Assembly (NCBI RefSeq): GCF_900114745.1
Contig: NZ_FOUB01000030.1
Span: 1 to 43,048, forward strand
Reading direction: 5' to 3'
Source of the DNA: Nitrosomonas communis
Lineage (GTDB): Bacteria > Pseudomonadota > Gammaproteobacteria > Burkholderiales > Nitrosomonadaceae
Length of the DNA stretch: 43,048 bases
Part shown: positions 1 through 7,165 of the stretch, in pieces
Position numbering within the stretch: the stretch's first letter is position 1
Layout of the letters: each line of letters starts with the position of its first letter
The notes under the pieces: generated by a model
Databases searched by the model: none
The model's input: only the letters and a program-made list of their open reading frames with translations
Told to the model about the DNA's origin: nothing
Position numbers and translations under genes: made by a program

Positions 1-216
1 GAACAGATAACGAAGAAGGGGGTTCAGGCTGTGATACCGAGAAAGCGCAACTCGTTGAAGGGTAATGCAGATATGGATTGGGGTTTATATCAATATCGGC
101 ATTGGGTGGAGAATGCTTTTGCCAGGCTAAAACAGTATCGGGCAATAGCAACGCGATACGACAAACTGAAGCGAAATTACGAGAGTATGGTAGCCATAGC
201 GTGTGGAACTCTGTAG
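1..216 (+). pseudogene. IS5-family transposase, C-terminal fragment
   Basis: Frame 1 is open from the first base and encodes the end of a DDE transposase. It carries the catalytic-Glu region (YRHWVENAFARLKQYR), which supplies the E of the DDE triad, followed by ATRYDKLKRNYESMVAIACG. Relative to copy 2 the reading frame stops early: CTG TAG here corresponds to CTG TGG there, removing the last four residues (WLPM). The N-terminal part with both catalytic Asp residues is beyond the window edge, so activity cannot be judged. Confidence 0.8.
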
Positions 217-246
217 CTATCTATGTGAAATGTCAACAGACCCTAG
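1..246 (+). mobile_element. IS5-family insertion sequence, right end (copy 1)
   Basis: This is the 3' part of an element that also occurs at 4365-5230 and, as a left end, at 42755-43048. It ends with the inverted repeat TGTCAACAGACCCTAG at 231-246, which mirrors CTAGGGTCTGTTGACA at the left end of copy 2. The outer CTAG may be a target duplication, since IS5 elements favour YTAR targets, or part of the repeat. It is clearly diverged from copy 2 at many positions, so the copies are not a recent burst. The left part lies outside the window. Confidence 0.85.
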
Positions 247-293
247 GCTTGCCAAGTTTAATTGGCGATTTATTTACCCAATCGGAACTTCAG

Positions 294-1437
294 ATGGAGA
301 ATGTTTTTGCATCATTGTGGAATAAATGGCATATGGCCACTTTGCTGCACCGCGCCGGCTTGCGTAAGCGCTCGGGGGTGGCAGTTACACAGGTTGTTTA
401 TTTGCTGTTAATGTGGGTGGGGTTAAAAGTTGGTTTGATTGGCATGTTTTCGCGTAATCCATGCAAAATTTCACCGATGCAGAAAAGATGTTATGTATGA
501 TGATCTTAAGCGGGAGGATGTCAATTGACACGCCTACACTACAGATTGCACGACAAGTTGTGATGAAGCATAAGTTGATGGGCCATGAGATCAGAGCTTT
601 TGTGCTGGATGATTCCATTAAAGCAAGACGCAGTAAAAAGATGCCTGGGATTTCCAGTCATTTTGATCATTTGACGGAGCGTGTTGTTAAGGGTCAACAG
701 GTTTTGACGCTAGGGTACGCTACTGAGGAAGTATTTCTCCCGCTGGATAATGAGCTTTATATCAGCCATAAGAATGTTGCTGAGCTTAAGCAACCCTTTC
801 GGAATGGCCGAAGCCATGTGGTCAAACGCTACCGGGATGCGGTATTGCTGAGCAAGCCGGAAATAGCCGCCAAGATGGTGAGGCGTGCTTTGGCTTCGGG
901 GTTTAGTGCAGAGCATTTGTTGGCGGAGGCCTGGTTTGGCAATAAGACCACTTTACGATTAACACAGACAACCGATCTCACCGCTATTGTGCGCATGAAT
1001 ATCGCTATAGTTATTACCGTCATGGCGTACGATGCACCACTCTGGCAAATGCCAAGGAGAGCTGTACAGTCATCATGTTCGCAAGCAATGTCAAAGCATT
1101 CCAGGAGCACATTATCGCTACAAAATGCTGGATATTGAGCTTAATCTGGCCTCGTCGTCCTATGAAATGTCCCCAGTGGCTTCCTTATCGACTGCTCTTT
1201 GTAAAAGGAACAACAGGAGATCATGCAGCAACACCTGGTAAACATGATTGGGCATTGTTTATCACTACGGATACCCCAATGGAGGCAAGCCGCATGCTGG
1301 AAATCTATGCATTACGGTGAGGTATCGAGGTTTACTTCAAGGAACGCAAACGTCACCTTGGTCTGTTGAAGGAGCAAACCAGTAGCTCTGCAATTAGATC
1401 ATCTTACCTTGCAGCAAGAAGCCTTGGATAGGAGGGC
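294..1437 (+). pseudogene. IS4-family transposase, multiply frameshifted
   Basis: Pieces of one transposase appear in order in different frames. The N-terminus starts at ATG 294 (MENVFASLWNKWHMATLLH). A shift near 455-520 leads into the core: FVLDDSIKARRSKKMPG with the first catalytic Asp, then SSHFDHLTERVVKGQQVLTLG, then LLAEAWFGNK. A second shift follows near 1010-1170. The C-terminus, YALRW(stop)GIEVYFKERKRHLG, matches the Y-R-E-K signature of IS4 transposases and is broken by a TGA at 1318-1320. In relatives I recall the second catalytic Asp as ADAWFG; here it is AEAWFG, another sign of decay. I could not define terminal repeats. It directly abuts the IS5 end at 246. Confidence 0.75.
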
Positions 1438-1512
1438 TCAGTGTAATTTTATTCGATTTTGAATCCCGAAACTTGAGTTAATAGTTGATGAACATCACTA
1501 AGGATGCGGTAC

Positions 1513-1647
1513 ATGGCTATAACAAAGGAGTCAGAGAAATATGCCATGCACCGCAAGGGAATAAAAAACATATACATAGCCGATGACGCAATAGCAGAAC
1601 ACCACAAGTATGTACTAAAATACCCGAGTAATAGGAGTATTAATTAG
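1513..1647 (+). CDS. possible small ORF, 44 aa
   Basis: ATG at 1513 follows AAGGA about 9 nt upstream and opens a 44-codon frame (MAITKESEKYAMHRKGIKNI...) ending TAG at 1645-1647. It is hydrophilic, with no membrane segment or motif I recognise. It lies in an otherwise gene-free stretch between decayed IS elements, so it may be chance or a fragment. A perfect 13-bp hairpin lies about 45 bp downstream. Confidence 0.2.
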   Translation: MAITKESEKYAMHRKGIKNIYIADDAIAEHHKYVLKYPSNRSIN

Positions 1648-1690
1648 TACTCATTCTCACTAACAAAGTTCAAACAAATTCAAATATAAA

Positions 1691-1726
1691 ATAACCTGGT
1701 GAGGTGTAAATAACTCACCAGGTTAT
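1691..1726. other. perfect 13-bp hairpin
   Basis: ATAACCTGGTGAG (1691-1703) and CTCACCAGGTTAT (1714-1726) are exact reverse complements around a 10-nt loop. No T-tract follows on either side, so it is not a canonical intrinsic terminator. The role is unknown. Confidence 0.6.
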
Positions 1727-2347
1727 CTAGGATTATGACAAGTATTAATAACAACATTAATTACATACTTTATCGGCCAGTATGGTAAAAGCTTTAGCAT
1801 ATTTTTGAAGCAATCTAAATTAAGCTTTACCCTGCTCAAGATAAAGCTGTTATCTACAGCTTTATTCACGGAAAATGTGGATAACGAGCAAACCTAGCAA
1901 AACCATAATTTTAAAATTATGGGTACCCACGCACAGCAATTCTTATTGCTCCCAGCCTGTTCTATGTTTCAATGGATCGCACATCATAGCGAGATAAGAA
2001 TCACAAGAAGAACAAATTGCACAAAAAGAAATCGAAAAGTTTATAACACCAAAGCCAATATTACTAAACGATCAGAATTACTTTGAATAACTAGCAAAAA
2101 CACTACGTGTAATCAATACCATCATATCGGATTAAGCGGATCAAGCGGATTAACTAGATTGTAGATTGTAGGATTAAAGCCTCATCCTTATATCAAACAA
2201 AGCAAACTATAAAAGCAAGCTATATCTGTTATAAACGTAGCGTTGAACACCTTGTTATTCCTGTATAAGTGTGCCATTTAGTTGTTAAACATGGATTGCT
2301 TGGAAAACTTTCTGCAACTGTTGCGACAACTTTATAAGGAGCTAATA

Positions 2348-2770
2348 ATGAAAAAGTCACATCGCAATATCATAGTTAAGCTAAATCGTGATTACTCCAT
2401 CGTCCTTAGCCAGTTCTGCAATGAGAAAAATTATTCTGGCTTACTATTTGTCAATATTGAATCTTACGATAATCTCTTATGCAAGAATACAAACTTTGTT
2501 ATTGCTCCAATATTTAAGCAATTAAATTATCAAGATAAGATAATTGTTGCACCCTCTGTCATTGAAAATAACACGACTCTTACACTTGAATATGGCTCTC
2601 TTTTTGTGGTTCATCATATTCTGGAAAATCAATATGGTGAGATTGAGGGGCTTGAGCCAGGTTATTCAATTATTACGCTCAATTTCCTTTATCAACTCAA
2701 TGAAGAAATTGTCGTCGGTAAGAAAGAGCCATTCTGGTTCGAATTGCCGCCCGCTAAAAACCTCCATTAG
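2348..2770 (+). CDS. hypothetical protein, 140 aa
   Basis: I do not recognise this protein. The start ATG 2348 is chosen because TAAGGA lies 7 nt upstream; the frame is open upstream to a TTG at 2282, but that has no ribosome-binding site. The sequence (MKKSHRNIIVKLNRDYSIVL... to ...FWFELPPAKNLH) has regular short hydrophobic stretches that suggest a beta-rich soluble fold. There is no signal peptide or membrane segment and no obvious catalytic motif. Length and codon use look like a real gene. It stands alone between IS remnants with no co-directional partner, which fits accessory or transferred DNA. A possible promoter (TTGAAC, 15-nt spacer, TATAAG) lies near 2242-2268 but the spacing is poor. 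Confidence 0.6.
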   Translation: MKKSHRNIIVKLNRDYSIVLSQFCNEKNYSGLLFVNIESYDNLLCKNTNFVIAPIFKQLNYQDKIIVAPSVIENNTTLTLEYGSLFVVHHILENQYGEIEGLEPGYSIITLNFLYQLNEEIVVGKKEPFWFELPPAKNLH

Positions 2771-3142
2771 CCTTACCATATTCTTCTGAAATTTACATAA
2801 TGAAATAAAAAGTTTCCGATAAAACTGAAACACAATACTAACCAAATTCTAACTAACAGGTTATCTCACAAGATACCCTGTGAAGAGCCGAGCCGATGTG
2901 AGCACCGGTACGAAAGGATGGGGGTTAGCAACAATTTGCCGGCGGAACAGATGGGGCGCATTAATCTTATCTTCCCGCCCTCTTCTATCACCAATCACCC
3001 TACCCCGTATATTTTTACATAACTTAGATACTTATTGAGTTCTAAATTTACTTCTGACGCACCATAAGCGTTACTTCTTTCCTTGAGCCATCCGGAAATT
3101 CTAAGAGCTGGCGCTATTACCTAATCAGATTGATTAAAATAA
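2771..3142. other. non-coding stretch, nothing firm
   Basis: No gene, terminator or recognisable repeat is supported here. A segment near 2880-2930 (GAAGAGCCGAGCCGATGTGAG...) faintly recalls group II intron RNA motifs, but neither a reverse transcriptase nor a domain V hairpin is present. Confidence 0.4.
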
Positions 3143-3671
3143 AACGAAGGCCGCGTCATCCTTTACCTTGATGAAAGCGGTTTTGCTCACGACATACCAC
3201 GCACGCATGGCTATGTGCCTATGGGTGAGCGTTGCTATGGTATAAAAGATTGGCATGCAAGAGGCCGCACCCATGTGAACGGCGCCCTGATCGGAAAGAC
3301 GCTCCTGACCGTAGGCCTATTCATAGCTCATATCACCGCCGATATTTTCTATGCATGGGTGACGCAGGACCTTTTGCCTAAACTTCTGCCCGCTTGCGTA
3401 ATTGGCATGGACAACGCGACGTTTCATAAACGGCAGGATATCCAATCCGCCATTGCCAATGCCGTGCATACACTTGAATACTTACCGTCTTATTCCCAAG
3501 ATTTTAATGACATTGAGCCAAAATGGGTCCAGGCCAAAGCCATCAGAAAAAGGGAAGGTTGTTCCATCGAGCAGCTCTTTACTGTTTATGAAATTTTAAT
3601 CATTTTATATGGGATCAACTATAATACGGTAAGGAGAAGCCGATAAAATCAAACTTGATTTAGAAATGGAA
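3143..3671 (+). mobile_element. IS630-family element remnant, 3' half with right end
   Basis: From 3143 the frame reads into the C-terminal half of an IS630-type DDE transposase. LYLDESGF holds the first catalytic residues, MDNATFHK the second Asp, and YSQDFNDIEPKWVQAKAIRKR the last acidic residue. The N-terminal third is missing, with a stop codon just upstream at 3140-3142. The coding part ends around EQLF (about 3580), and the reading frame then drifts to a stop at 3646. The terminal inverted repeat TTGATTTAGAAATGGAA ends at 3671 and is followed by TAA. The last 51 nt match the end of the miniature element at 28956-29057 at about 42 of 51 positions, which points to this family as its parent. 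Confidence 0.75.
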
Positions 3672-3877
3672 TAATTTTTACGCATTCATTGTGGAGTTCA
3701 AAAGGAAGAAACTATATGCATAGAACAATATCAAATCTTTCATGAACGAGTGTATAAATTGCAAAAAGATATCACGATATTGTTAAGTCTATTTACGCAT
3801 TAATCAGCCACTCACAACCTAACGCTGCGACGCAAGTTAGTTTCCGTCCGTTGCTCACACAAAAAGGGATTACAACA

Positions 3878-4231
3878 ATGAAAGTCCTTTTCATTCTGAA
3901 TGAGCCACCGTATGGCTCCGACAAAACTTACAACGCACTTCGCCTCGCCATGGTGTTCCAGAAAGATCAGCCAGACACGGAAGTACGCCTCTTTCTTATG
4001 ACAGATGCGGTCACGGCTGCTATCTCCGCACAAGCCACACCGCAGGGCTATTATAACGTAGAGCGTATGCTGAAGTCGGTTCTTGCCAAGGGAGGCCATG
4101 TCAAGCTTTGTAGCACGTGCTGCGAGGCGCGAGGCATCAAAGACGTCTCGCTCGTGGAAGGAGTTGAAGTTAGCACCATGAGTCAGTTGGGGCAGTGGAC
4201 AATCGAGTCAGATAAGGTGCTGGTCTTCTAG
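3878..4231 (+). CDS. DsrE/DsrF-like family protein, 117 aa
   Basis: This is a small soluble alpha/beta protein of the DsrE family, whose members handle sulfur or redox-active cysteines; the substrate of this branch is unknown. The start ATG 3878 has AAAAAGGGA upstream. The N-terminus MKVLFILNEPPYGSDKTYNA and the central TPQGYYNVERMLKSVL are typical. A cysteine cluster, Cys78, Cys81 and Cys82 in LCSTCCEARG, sits where the active-site cysteine of this subfamily lies, and the C-terminus WTIESDKVLVF is also characteristic. Length is normal. It stands alone, with IS630 debris before it and an IS5 element after it, so it may be part of accessory DNA. No promoter was assigned. Confidence 0.8.
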   Translation: MKVLFILNEPPYGSDKTYNALRLAMVFQKDQPDTEVRLFLMTDAVTAAISAQATPQGYYNVERMLKSVLAKGGHVKLCSTCCEARGIKDVSLVEGVEVSTMSQLGQWTIESDKVLVF

Positions 4232-4364
4232 CCATATTGTTTTAATAACGCGTCCCATTCGACGCCATCGCCCACTGTGCTCATTCGGCGCGGTTGCTCG
4301 CAAGCATTATCTCTGTTAAAAATGAATTTTGCGCTATCTCACTGTCTGTTTTGAGTCTAGGATG

Positions 4365-5230
4365 CTAGGGTCTGTTGACAATTTGAGATAACTATTTAAT
4401 AAAAAGGAGCAAACTCGTAATATTCAGGTTCCTATACCACCAATAAAACGAGTTTGCGATGCCCCGATTGATGCTCAGTGATGAGTTCTGGTCGAAGCTG
4501 GAGAAGATTCTGCTTCAAGAAGCGATTGATAACAAGCACAATCTGCGCATGACGGTAGAAGGCATACTGTATCGAATGCGGGTTGGCTGTCCGTGGCGAG
4601 ACCTGCCCAAGGCGTTCGGCTGCTGGAATTCCATCTATAAAAGATTCAATGCATGGTCATCCAGTAGTGTAGTAAGTGGATGAGGATTTTTAATGCGCTG
4701 ACTATTGATCCGGACTGGGAGTGGGGGTTTATTGATGGCAGCTACGTTAAAGCGCAAAGCCAAGTGCGGGAGCGGTAGGTCAGGAAGACCAGGCCATCAG
4801 GAAAAGCCGTGCGGGTAACACTACGAAGATCCATTTAGCGGTTGATAGTTGTCGTTTGCCGGTTGAGTTTGATATTACTGGCGGAGAAGTGAATGATTGT
4901 TCTGCAGCACCCCAGCTGATTGCTAAGTTGCCTGACGTGGAAGTGATTGTGGCAGATAAGGGCTATGACAGTGAATATATACGGGAGCAGATAGTAAAGA
5001 AGGGTGCCAAGGCTGCGATCCCGAGAAAGCGCAATTCGTTGAAAGGTAATGCAGATATGGATTGGGGCTTGTATAGTTATCGGCATTTGGTGGAAAACAC
5101 CTTTGCACGCCTCAAGCAGTATCGGGCAGTAGCTACGCGATATGACAAATTAAAAAGAAATTATGAAAGTATGGTCGCCATCGCGTGCGGATATCTGTGG
5201 CTACCTATGTGAAATGTCAACAGACCCTAG
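4365..5230 (+). mobile_element. IS5-family insertion sequence, copy 2 (end to end)
   Basis: This copy has both ends: CTAGGGTCTGTTGACA at 4365 and TGTCAACAGACCCTAG ending at 5230, about 866 bp in all. An inverted repeat (GCAAACTCGT 4409-4418, ACGAGTTTGC 4448-4457) sits immediately before the transposase ATG at 4459. In a transcript reading in from outside it would fold over the start region, as in the translation-protection hairpins of IS10 and IS50. The transposase is frameshifted (separate entry). The element sits beside the integrase remnant at 5347-5475. Confidence 0.85.
4459..5212 (+). pseudogene. IS5-family transposase with two frameshifts
   Basis: The N-terminal domain (MPRLMLSDEFWSKLEKILLQ..., then GCPWRDLPKAFGCWNSIYKRF) reads from 4459 and stops at 4681-4683. 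The next segment (KWMRIFNALTIDPDWEWGFIDGSYVKA, with the first catalytic Asp) is in another frame and stops at about 4777-4779. The rest (EDQAIRKSRAGNTTKIHLAVDS, then VEVIVADKGYDS with the second Asp, then YRHLVENTFARLKQYR with the Glu) is in a third frame and ends at 5212. One shift could in principle be programmed, since some IS5 subgroups use two ORFs, but I see no slippery run. The second shift argues for decay. Confidence 0.8.
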
Positions 5231-5346
5231 TAAGTTTATCCTCCAAGCTTTCGCTCAGGTTTGAGCCAGAGCGAGAAATTTTCCCGTATGTATCGGCAAT
5301 TATTTTAAAAAGTTGTCAAAAAAGGCATTAATCATTGCATGGTGCG

Positions 5347-5475
5347 CTATACCCGGTACCGCCACAGTTTAGAGCTGTTCGGTCTTATCGCGATGTATAA
5401 ACCGAGGTTGTCGGTAAATCTAATCGATTTATCATTGGCTTTTGTCTGGCGGATTTTTACGCCGATTAGTGGCAT
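5347..5475 (-). pseudogene. tyrosine integrase (P4-type), N-terminal fragment
   Basis: On the minus strand, ATG at 5475 opens a 42-codon frame beginning MPLIGVKIRQTKANDKSIRF and continuing TDNLGLYIAIRPNSSKLWRYRV before a TAG at 5347-5349. This matches the arm-binding (DUF4102-like) N-terminus of P4-type phage and island integrases. The typical continuation YRF-GKxxxLSLG is gone, and an IS5 element lies 117 bp further on. It is a broken remnant. A plus-strand frame overlapping it (5339-5527) is its antisense shadow. It suggests this scrapyard once belonged to an integrated element. No tRNA attachment site is visible. Confidence 0.6.
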
Positions 5476-5634
5476 GGTAAAATTTGCGCTTGCGATACCC
5501 ACTACAATACCCGCTTTTTTTCATTGATGGAGCGAAGATTTTATGGAAAATCGTTAATAATAAAAGGCAAAGAACTGCTTAAAACATAGGCTTAAGCTAA
5601 AACTGTGGATATGCAGAATACATCATTTATATTT

Positions 5635-5776
5635 AGAGTGTCTTTAAAAATTCAGAGTTCTAGACAAGACGAGGCGTGAACAAAAAATGTTGACGCAGCA
5701 TATAACTGATATGTAAGGGAACATTTTTTTTGAACAACGAAGTATGGTGACGAAATGTGAATTTTTAGAGATGCCC
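5635..5776. repeat. miniature inverted-repeat element A, copy 1 (empty site)
   Basis: About 142 bp, homologous along its length to 39497-39738 once an inner insertion there is removed. The right end reads ATTTTTAGAGATGCCC and the left end GAGTGTCTTTAAAAAT, degraded versions of the 16-bp repeat of copy 2. TTTA flanks both sides, consistent with a 4-bp target duplication. Inside, CAAAAAATGTT and AACATTTTTTT can pair. No coding capacity. The right end lies 40 bp upstream of pyrE, in its promoter region. Confidence 0.75.
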
Positions 5777-5790
5777 TTTAGTATTATAAT
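5762..5790 (+). promoter_or_regulatory. candidate pyrE promoter overlapping a mobile-element end
   Basis: A perfect -10 hexamer TATAAT lies at 5785-5790, about 27 bp before pyrE. The position for a -35 (about 5762-5769, TTTTTAGA) falls in the terminal repeat of the miniature element and is a weak match. Expression of pyrE may therefore depend partly on the element's end. Confidence 0.45.
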
Positions 5791-5816
5791 TCGCGTTTTT
5801 ATGAATGATTAGAATC

Positions 5817-6458
5817 ATGTCAGATTTTAAACAAGCCTTTATTGAATTTGCTATTGAACATAACGTGCTGCGCTTTGGAGAATTTAAAACCAAAGCAGGA
5901 CGCTTGTCACCCTATTTTTTTAATGCAGGATTATTTAATGATGGCAATTCACTCCATAAACTCGGCCAATTTTACGCGAAAGCCATTTTAGCTGCCCAAC
6001 TCCCGTTTGATATGTTGTTTGGCCCAGCATACAAAGGGATTCCGCTTGTCAGTGCGATTGCCATTGCGCTAGCTGAGATGGGTCATAATTATGCTTTCTG
6101 CTTTAATCGAAAAGAAATCAAAGATCATGGCGAAGGGGGTAATATTGTAGGAGCGATACTGTCAGGCCGTGTGCTAATTGTCGATGATGTCATTACTGCA
6201 GGCACATCAGTCCAGGAATCTGTCAATCTTATTCGTACTGCTTCAGCCACACCTTGTGGTGTCGTCGTTGCGCTTGATCGCATGGAGCGAGGGCGCCATG
6301 AGAAATCTGCTATCCAGGAAGTTGAACAGATGCACGGCATCCCAGTCATCAGCATCATCAATCTGGATAATATTATGGATTATTTAGTGGCCAAGAGCGA
6401 TATGGCACCAGATTTATTAGCAATTAAGCGCTACCGCGCACAGTATGGTGTTGCTTGA
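5817..6458 (+). CDS. pyrE: orotate phosphoribosyltransferase
   Basis: PyrE joins orotate to PRPP to give orotidine 5'-phosphate, the penultimate step of UMP synthesis, in the cytosol as a dimer. The PRPP-binding loop VLIVDDVITAGTS is complete. Other hallmarks are FKTKAGRLSPYFFNAG near residue 30, GPAYKGIPL, and the catalytic-loop region FNRKEIKDHGEGG. From ATG 5817 (MSDFKQAF) the protein is 213 aa, the usual length. An in-frame ATG at 5805 is possible but gives an atypical N-terminus, and neither start has a strong ribosome-binding site. The gene is monocistronic here, with a mobile element immediately upstream and the guanidine operon downstream. Confidence 0.95.
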   Translation: MSDFKQAFIEFAIEHNVLRFGEFKTKAGRLSPYFFNAGLFNDGNSLHKLGQFYAKAILAAQLPFDMLFGPAYKGIPLVSAIAIALAEMGHNYAFCFNRKEIKDHGEGGNIVGAILSGRVLIVDDVITAGTSVQESVNLIRTASATPCGVVVALDRMERGRHEKSAIQEVEQMHGIPVISIINLDNIMDYLVAKSDMAPDLLAIKRYRAQYGVA

Positions 6459-6663
6459 CTTATCCTTTCTTAGTCTAGCTAATCCATAAATAAAATAACC
6501 GAATGAAAGGATCACCTCTGATTCAACTATCACTGAATTCATTTATTATGCCAAATATATTGTTTTCATCTTTTCAAAAGATCCATTTTGAGCATACAAA
6601 TTTGTTTTTCTAAAAAATATATGTTAATTTTGTTCTTAACATCGTTTCTTAGTATTCATTAAC

Positions 6664-6702
6664 TATTGATAGGCGTCACTGGGTTGTATAATTTTATACA
6701 AC
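6664..6702 (+). promoter_or_regulatory. guanidine operon promoter with embedded palindrome
   Basis: A -10 hexamer TATAAT at 6687-6692 lies inside a palindrome with 9-bp arms GTTGTATAA (6683-6691) and TTATACAAC (6694-6702). Upstream, TTGATA at 6666-6671 leaves only 15 bp and TATTGA at 6664-6669 leaves 17 bp, so the -35 is weak. The palindrome resembles operators of GntR-type regulators (TTGTATACAA-like), and a bound repressor would cover the -10. Transcription would start near 6699, just before the riboswitch. The interval 6459-6660, after pyrE, holds no gene that I can see. Confidence 0.5.
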
Positions 6703-6713
6703 TGATGTAATAG

Positions 6714-6815
6714 CAAACTAGGGTTCCGGCTTCTTTTTTAAGAAGTGTCTGGTCCGAGAGTTTCTGGCTTCGGTAATAACGAAGCTCCACGGAGGGATAA
6801 AAGCCCGGGAGATTA
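6714..6815 (+). promoter_or_regulatory. guanidine-I riboswitch (ykkC class)
   Basis: The conserved blocks of the ykkC guanidine-I aptamer appear in order: ACTAGGGTTCCGG from 6718, CTGGTCCGAGAG (6749-6760), then ACGGAGGGATAAAAGCCCGG and GAGA ending near 6812. A hairpin inside it pairs GCTTCG (6767-6772) with CGAAGC (6780-6785). The aptamer is known to bind guanidinium and raise expression of guanidine exporters or degradation genes. Just downstream, CGTAATGTG and CACATTACG (6816-6837) form a second strong hairpin without a T-tract. The strand AACGAAGC (6778-6785) is exactly complementary to GCTTCGTT (6871-6878) beside the next Shine-Dalgarno, suggesting translational control. The genes below it fit guanidine breakdown. 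Confidence 0.93.
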
Positions 6816-6878
6816 CGTAATGTGTGGACACATTACGACTTTCGGTATTTGACCTGATGATTTAAAGGAGGCTTCGTT

Positions 6879-7115
6879 ATGTACACATCAATCTTATATT
6901 CATTTCATTACTTTCTTTCCAGCGATAGCACTGGAAGAAATCTAACGCTCCCTACGGCCGATTCATTGATACAGGCCAACGTGAGTTATTGGAGTTGGTC
7001 AGGAAAAAATACACAATGCCTGACCGTTCATTTTTTTCCAGTTATTCCCATGTTTAAAACAGCCATAGCTCTCAGGCTAAGCTGTTTACCGATTTTCAGC
7101 TTCTCAGTTAATTGA
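6879..7115 (+). CDS. leader ORF downstream of the riboswitch, 78 aa
   Basis: ATG 6879 is preceded by AAAGGAGG at 6864-6871 with ideal spacing, the strongest ribosome-binding site in this part of the window. The predicted 78-aa product (MYTSILYSFHYFLSSDSTGR...) resembles nothing I know and has a mildly hydrophobic C-terminus. It could be a leader peptide, a decayed gene or an orphan. Two facts favour a role: the riboswitch strand 6778-6788 can pair with its Shine-Dalgarno region, and a terminator-like hairpin lies inside the ORF (6997-7037). Its stop TGA (7113-7115) overlaps a TTG at 7112 in the permease frame, 51 bp before the preferred permease ATG. Confidence 0.45.
   Translation: MYTSILYSFHYFLSSDSTGRNLTLPTADSLIQANVSYWSWSGKNTQCLTVHFFPVIPMFKTAIALRLSCLPIFSFSVN
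6997..7037 (+). terminator. terminator-like hairpin within the operon leader
   Basis: GGTCAGG (6997-7003) and CCTGACC (7019-7025) form a perfect 7-bp GC-rich stem with a 15-nt loop. It is followed by GTTCA and a run of seven T (7031-7037). Position inside the leader ORF and before the permease suggests attenuation coupled to leader translation. The T-run begins five bases after the stem, so efficiency is uncertain. Confidence 0.45.
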
Positions 7116-7165
7116 GAGTTTTGACTCGGATTGAATCATTTCTCATTACTTCTATGAGGCATATC

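Larger units (their letters stand above)
1438..2347. other. gene-poor AT-rich stretch with dyads and short repeats
   Basis: Apart from the tentative ORF at 1513, no gene is seen. Visible structure: a perfect 13-bp inverted repeat at 1691-1726; a 9-bp hairpin (ATAAAGCTG/CAGCTTTAT) at about 1844-1868; a consensus DnaA box TTATCCACA on the minus strand at 1876-1884; a 20-bp perfect palindrome at 1903-1922; three tandem 9-mers (CGGATTAAG, CGGATCAAG, CGGATTAAC) at 2128-2154 followed by AGATTGT twice. This could be remains of a replicon or regulatory region, or chance in AT-rich DNA. Confidence 0.4.

Noticed and set aside
1876..1884. Single DnaA box as a chromosomal origin
   Set aside because: No dnaA or dnaN nearby and no further boxes; kept only as part of a weak cluster observation.
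2876..2940. Segment resembling group II intron RNA (GAGCCG... GGTACG)
   Set aside because: No reverse transcriptase, no domain V hairpin and no intron boundaries; the similarity is too short.
4459..4779. Programmed frameshift in the IS5 transposase
   Set aside because: No slippery heptamer is visible at the first junction, and a second shift with stops indicates decay.
5339..5527. Plus-strand 62-aa frame
   Set aside because: It is antisense to the integrase fragment, which has clear family sequence; no ribosome-binding site.
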